A stretch of 64,000 nt of DNA, from assembly GCA_945910005.1 (NCBI GenBank), contig OX246741.1:7896611-7960610 (forward strand). Reading direction: 5' to 3'. The notes under the pieces were generated by a model. It was not told where the DNA came from. It searched no databases and saw only the letters and a list, made by a program, of their open reading frames with translations. Source of the stretch: Isoperla grammatica (lineage: Eukaryota > Arthropoda > Insecta > Plecoptera > Perlodidae). Both the position numbers and the translations under genes were made by a program. Of this stretch, positions 58,194 through 64,000 are shown piece by piece. Within the stretch, counting starts at the first letter, position 1. The number at the start of each line of letters is the position of its first letter.

Positions 58194-61100
58194 TGTCGTA
58201 GTATGAGCACGAACCTTGTTCTAAGAGGAAGACGCTACGTCAAGTCACATGACCCGTGTATTATTACTTCCGGGTATACACGTTGGGAGTGGGTCTCCTT
58301 CAGGCTTAAGCGCGTACAAGTTAAGTTCAGTCAAGGCACTGTGTCGTAGTATGGGCACGTACCTTGTTCTAAGAGGAAGACGCTACGTCAAGTCACGTGA
58401 CCCGTGTATTATTACTTCCGGTATACACGTTGGGAGTGGGTCTCCTTAAGGCTTAAGCGCGTACAAGTTAAGTTTAGTTAAGGCACTGTGTCGTAGTATG
58501 AGCACGAACCTTGTTCTAAGAGGAAGACGCTACGTCAAGTCACGTGACCCGTGTATTATTACTTCCTGGTATACACGTTGGGAGTGGGTCTCCTTAAGGC
58601 TTAAGCGCGTACAAGTTAAGTTTAGTTAAGGCACTGTGTCGTAGTATGGGCACAAACCTTGTTCTAAGAGGAAGACGCTACGTCAAGTCACGTGACCCGT
58701 GTATTATTACTTCCGGGTATACACGTTGGGAGTGGGTCTCCTTAAGGCTTAAGCGCGTACAAGTTAAGTTTAGTTAAGGCACTGTGTCGTAGTATGGGCA
58801 CGTACCTTGTTCTAAGAGGAAGACGCTACGTCAAGTCACGTGACCCGTGTATTATTACTTCCGGGTATACACGTTGGGAGTGGGTCTCCTTAAGGCTTAA
58901 GCGCGTACAAGTTAAGTTTAGTTAAGGCACTGTGTCGTAGTATGAGCACGAACCTTGTTCTAAGAGGAAGACACTACGTCAAGTCACATGACCCGTGTAT
59001 TATTACTTCCGGGTATACACGTTGGGAGTGGGTCTCCTTAAGGCTTAAGCGCGTACAAGTTAAGTTTAGTTAAGGCACTGTGTCGTAGTATGGGCACGTA
59101 CCTTGTTCTAAGAGGAAGACACTACGTCAAGTCACGTGACCCGTGTATTATTACTTCCGGGTATACACGTTGGGAGTGGGTCTCCTTAAGGCTTAAGCGC
59201 GTACAAGTTAAGTTCAGTTAAGGCACTGTGTCGTAGTATGAGCACGAACCTTGTTCTAAGAGGAAGACGCTACGTCAAGTCACATGACCCGTGTATTATT
59301 ACTTCCGGGTATACACGTTGGGAGTGGGTCTGCTTAAGACTTAAGCGCGTACAAGTTAAGTTCAGTTAAGGCACTGTGTCGTAGTATGAGCACGAACCTT
59401 GTTCTAAGAGGAAGACGCTACGTCAAGTCACATGACCCGTGTATTATTACTTCCGGGTATACACGTTGGGAGTGGGTCTCCTTAAGGCTTAAGCGCGTAC
59501 AAGTTAAGTTTAGTTAAGGCACTGTGTCGTAGTATGAGCACGAACCTTGTTCTAAGAGGAAGACACTACGTCAAGTCACATGACCCGTGTATTATTACTT
59601 CCGGGTATACACGTTGGTAGTGGGTCTCCTTAAGGCTTAAGCGCGTACAAGTTAAGTTTAGTTAAGGCACTGTGTCGTAGTATGGGCACGAACCTTGTTC
59701 TAAGAGGAAGACGCTACGTCAAGTCACATGACCCGTGTATTATTACTTCCGGGTATACACGGTGAGAGTGGGTCTCCTTAAGGCTTAAGCGCGTACAAGT
59801 TAAGTTTAGTTAAGGCACTGTGTCGTACTATGGGCACGAACCTTGTTCTAAGAGGAAGACGCTACGTCAAGTCACATGACCCGTGTATTATTACTTCCTG
59901 GTATACACGTTGGGAGTGGGTCTCCTTAAGGCTTAAGCGCGTACAAGTTAAGTTTAGTTAAGGCACTGTGTCGTAGTATGGGCACGAACCTTGTTCTAAG
60001 AGGAAGACGCTACGTCAAGTCACGTGACCCGTGTATTATTACTTCCGGTATACACGTTGGGAGTGGGTCTCCTTAAGGCTTAAGCGCGTACAAGTTAAGT
60101 TTAGTTAAGGCACTGTGTCGTAGTATGAGCACGAACCTTGTTCTAAAAGGAAGACGCTACGTCAAGTCACATGACCCGTGTATTATTACTTCCGGGTATA
60201 CACGTTGGGAGTGGGTCTCCTTAAGGCTTAAGCGCGTACAAGTTAAGTTTAGTTAAGGCACTGTGTCGTAGTATGGGCACGTACCTTGTTCTAAGAGGAA
60301 GACGCTACGTCAAGTCACATGACCCGTGTATTATTACTTCCGGGTATACACGTTGGGAGTGGGTCTCCTTAAGGCTTAAGCGCGTACAAGTTAAGTTTAG
60401 TTAAGGCACTGTGTCGTAGTATGGGCACGAACCTTGTTCTAAGAGGAAGACGCTACGTCAAGTCACGTGACCCGTGTATTATTACTTCCGGGTATAAACG
60501 TTGGGAGTGGGTCTCCTTAAGACTTAAGCGCGTACAAGTTAAGTTTAGTTAAGGCACTGTGTCGTAGTATGGGCACGAACCTTGTTCTAAGAGGAAGACG
60601 CTACGTCAAGTCACGTGACCCGTGTATTATTACTTCCGGGTATACACGTTGGGAGTGGGTCTCCTTAAGGCTTAAGCGCGTACAAGTTAAGTTTAGTTAA
60701 GGCACTGTGTCGTAGTATGGGCACGAACCTTGTTCTAAGAGGAAGACGCTACGTCAAGTCACGTGACCCGTGTATTATTACTTCCGGGTATACACGTTGG
60801 GAGTGGGTCTCCTTAAGGCTTAAGCGCGTACAAGTTAAGTTCAGTTAAGGCACTGTGTCGTAGTATGAGCACGAACCTTGTTCTAAGAGCAAGACGCTAC
60901 GTCAAGTCACGTGGCCCGTGTATTATTACTTCCGGGTATACACGTTGGGAGTGGGTCTCCTTAAGGCTTAAGCGCGTACAAGTTAAGTTTAGTTAAGGCA
61001 CTGTTTCGTAGTATGGGCACGAACCTTGTTCTAAGAGGAAGACGCTACGTCAAGTCACATGACCCGTGTATTATTACTTCCGGGTATACACGTTGGGAGT

Positions 61101-64000
61101 GGGTCTCCTTAAGACTTAAGCGCGTACAAGTTAAGTTCAGTTAAGGCACTGTGTCGTAGTATGGGCACGAACCTTGTTCTAAGAGGAAGACGCTACGTCA
61201 AGTCACGTGACCCGTGTATTATTACTTCCGGGTATACACGTTGGGAGTGGGTCTCCTTAAGGCTTAAGCGCGTACAAGTTAAGTTTAGTTAAGGCACTGT
61301 GTCGTAGTATGGGCAAGAACCTTGTTCTAAGAGGAAGACGCTACGTCAAGTCACGTGACCCGTGTATTATTACTTCCTGGTATACACGTTGGGAGTGGGT
61401 CTCCTTAAGGCTTAAGCGCGTACAAGTTAAGTTCAGTTAAGGCACTGTGTCGTAGTATGGGCACGAACCTTGTTCTAAGAGGAAGACGCTACGTCAAGTC
61501 ACGTGACCCGTGTATTATTACTTCCTGGTATACACGTTGGGAGTGGGTCTCCTTAAGACTTAAGCGCGTACAAGTTAAGTTTAGTTAAGGCACTGTGTCG
61601 TAGTATGGGCACGAACCTTGTTCTAAGAGGAAGACGCTACGTCAAGTCACGTGACCCGTGTATTATTACTTCCGGGTATACACGTTGGGAGTGGGTCTCC
61701 TTAAGGCTTAAGCGCGTACAAGTTAAGTTTAGTTAAGGCACTGTGTCGTAGTATGGGCACGAACCTTGTTCTAAGAGGAAGACGCTACGTCAAGTCACGT
61801 GACCCGTGTATTATTACTTCCGGGTATACACGTTGGGAGTGGGTCTCCTTAAGGCTTAAGCGCGTACAAGTTAAGTTCAGTTAAGGCACTGTGTCGTAGT
61901 ATGAGCACGAACCTTGTTCTAAGAGCAAGACGCTACGTCAAGTCACGTGGCCCGTGTATTATTACTTCCGGGTATACACGTTGGGAGTGGGTCTCCTTAA
62001 GGCTTAAGCGCGTACAAGTTAAGTTTAGTTAAGGCACTGTGTCGTAGTATGGGCACGAACCTTGTTCTAAGAGGAAGACGCTACGTCAAGTCACATGACC
62101 CGTGTATTATTACTTCCGGGTATACACGTTGGGAGTGGGTCTTCTTAAGGCTTAAGCGCGTACAAGTTAAGTTTAGTTAAGGCACTGTGTCGTAGTATGG
62201 GCACGAACCTTGTTCTAAGAGGAAGACGCTACGTCAAGTCACGTGGCCCGTGTATTATTACTTCCGGGTATACACGTTGGGAGTGGGTCTCCTTAAGGCT
62301 GAAGCGCGTACAAGTTAAGTTTAGTTAAGGCACTGTGTCGTAGTATGGGCATGAACCTTGTTCTAAGAGGAAGACGCTACGTCAAGTCACATGACCCGTG
62401 TATTATTACTTCCGGGTATACACGTTGGGAGTGGGTCTCCTTAAGGCCTAAGCGCGTACAAGTTAAGTTTAGTTAAGGCACTGTGTCGTAGTATGGGCAC
62501 GAACCTTGTTCTAAGAGGAAGACGCTACGTCAAGTCACGTGACCCGTGTATTATTACTTCCGGGTATAAACGTTGGGAGTGGGTCTCCTTAAGGCTTAAG
62601 CGCGTACAAGTTAAGTTTAGTTAAGGCACTGTGTCGTAGTATGGGCAAGAACCTTGTTCTAAGAGGAAGACGCTACGTCAAGTCACGTGACCCGTGTATT
62701 ATTACTTCCGGGTATAAACGTTGGGAGTGGGTCTCCTTAAGACTTAAGCGCGTACAAGTTAAGTTTAGTTAAGGCACTGTGTCGTACTATGGGCACGAAC
62801 CTTGTTCTAAGAGGAAGACGCCACGTCAAGTCACGTGACCCGTGTATTATTACTTCCGGGTATAAACGTTGGGAGTGGGTCTCCTTAAGGCTTAAGCGCG
62901 TACAAGTTAAGTTTAGTTAAGGCACTGTGTCGTAGTATGAGCATGAACCTTGTTCTAAGAGGAAGACGCTACGTCAAGTCACGTGACCCGTGTATTATTA
63001 CTTCCTGGTATACACGTTGGGAGTGGGTCTCCTTAAGGCTTAAGCGCGTACAAGTTAAGTTCAGTTAAGACACTGTGTCGTAGTATGAGCACGAACCTTG
63101 TTCTAAGAGGAAGACGCTACGTCAAGTCACATGACCCGTGTATTATTACTTCCTGGTATACACGTTGGGAGTGGGTCTCCTTAAGGCTGAAGCGCGTACA
63201 AGTTAAGTTTAGTTAAGGCACTGTGTCGTAGTATGGGCACGAACCTTGTTCTAAGAGGAAGACGCTACGTCAAGTCACATGACCCGTGTATTATTACTTC
63301 CGGGTATACACGTTGGGAGTGGGTCTCCTTAAGGCTTAAGCGCGTACAAGTTAAGTTTAGTTAAGGCACTGTGTCGTAGTATGGGCACGAACCTTGTTCT
63401 AAGAGGAAGACGCTACGTCAAGTCACATGACCCGTGTATTATTACTTCCGGTATACACGTTGGGAGTGGGTCTCCTTAAGGCTTAAGCGCGTACAAGTTA
63501 AGTTTAGTTAAGGCACTGTGTCGTAGTATGGGCACGAACATTGTTCTAAGAGGAAGACGCTACGTCAAGTCACGTGACCCGTGTATTATTACTTCCGGGT
63601 ATAAACTTTGGGAGTGGGTCTCCTTAAGGCTTAAGCGCGTACAAGTTAAGTTTAGTTAAGGCACTGTGTCGTAGTATGGGCAAGAACCTTGTTCTAAGAG
63701 GAAGACGCTACGTCAAGTCACGTGACCCGTGTATTATTACTTCCGGGTATAAACGTTGGGAGTGGGTCTCCTTAAGGCTTAAGCGCGTACAAGTTAAGTT
63801 TAGTTAAGGCACTGTGTCGTAGTATGGGCACGTACCTTGTTCTAAGAGGAAGACGCTACGTCAAGTCACATGACCCGTGTATTATTACTTCCGGGTATAA
63901 ACTTTGGGAGTGGGTCTCCTTAAGGCTTAAGCGCGTACAAGTTAAGTTTAGTTAAGGCACTGTGTCGTAGTATGGGCAAGAACCTTGTTCTAAGAGGAAG

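Larger units (their letters stand above)
51417..64000. repeat. 147-148-bp satellite array, about 85 monomers, open at the right edge
   Basis: Head-to-tail monomers. A unit contains ggcacgaaccttgttctaag, gaagacgctacgtcaagtc, then GTCACGTGAC or GTCACATGAC, ccgtgtattattacttcc, ggtctccttaaggcttaag and gttaaggcactgtgtcgtag. Spacing alternates between 147 and 148 bp, set mainly by ccggtata versus ccgggtata; a few monomers lack GC in aagcgcgtac. Monomers differ at only a few sites. The first monomers (51417-51860) carry variants such as gtgtgttattac, rarer further inside. The array continues past 64000, so its size is unknown. Confidence 0.98.

Noticed and set aside
58249..58449. 66-codon frame inside the satellite
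   Set aside because: Opened by a single variant base (cttcagg for cttaagg) in one monomer. Not a gene.
51417..64000. CRISPR-like array
   Set aside because: Regular direct repeats, but no spacers: whole 147-bp units repeat head to tail in animal DNA. It is satellite DNA.

Overview
This window is nuclear DNA from an animal. Genes have GT-AG introns, AATAAA poly(A) signals and intron-encoded C/D-box snoRNAs. Protein similarity (SCYL3, RPL5, TRUB2, PHPT1, beta-arrestin) and the heavy load of CR1/L2-like elements, MITEs and scattered TAGGCCTA palindromes in introns suggest a marine invertebrate deuterostome, most likely an echinoderm. That taxonomic placement is an inference.

Layout. (1) 1378-21664 (+): a ten-exon gene for the SCYL3 pseudokinase. 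Its introns hold a near full-length CR1/L2-like LINE (about 2440-7353), a TA-flanked MITE (8353-8998), a 2.86 kb palindrome built from two inverted copies of a cysteine-rich (CXC-like) mobile gene (11400-14262), an 81-bp minisatellite (15784-18925) and an antisense 5'-truncated LINE with an intact RNase H domain and a 14-bp target duplication (19888-20925). (2) 21665-25600: spacer with a Harbinger-like MITE and a decayed LINE tail. (3) 25690-32092 (+): RPL5, six exons. Intron 4 carries four copies of an unusually long C/D-box snoRNA whose closing stem covaries between copies. Intron 5 carries a U36-like snoRNA, doubled by a 239-bp tandem duplication that also copies the 3' end of exon 5 and its splice donor. 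(4) 35340-37510 (-): TRUB2, five exons, with glycine where the catalytic aspartate should be. (5) 38739-38895 (+): first coding exon of PHPT1; no further exons recognised. (6) 41749-45556 (-): the last three coding exons of a beta-arrestin-type gene. One intron begins with a minisatellite made of tandem copies of that exon's own splice donor. (7) 45557-51416: gene-poor spacer with a near-perfect 70-bp-arm hairpin and a GAAT microsatellite. (8) 51417-64000: about 85 copies of a 147-148-bp satellite, running off the window edge and showing nested higher-order duplications. The upstream arrestin exons are not seen, so the array may lie within that gene.

The genes are ordinary housekeeping or signalling genes with no evident joint pathway. 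The most unusual content is structural: covarying snoRNA copies, tandem duplications anchored on 5' splice sites in two unrelated genes, a large intronic palindrome, and a CACGTG-bearing satellite with higher-order structure.
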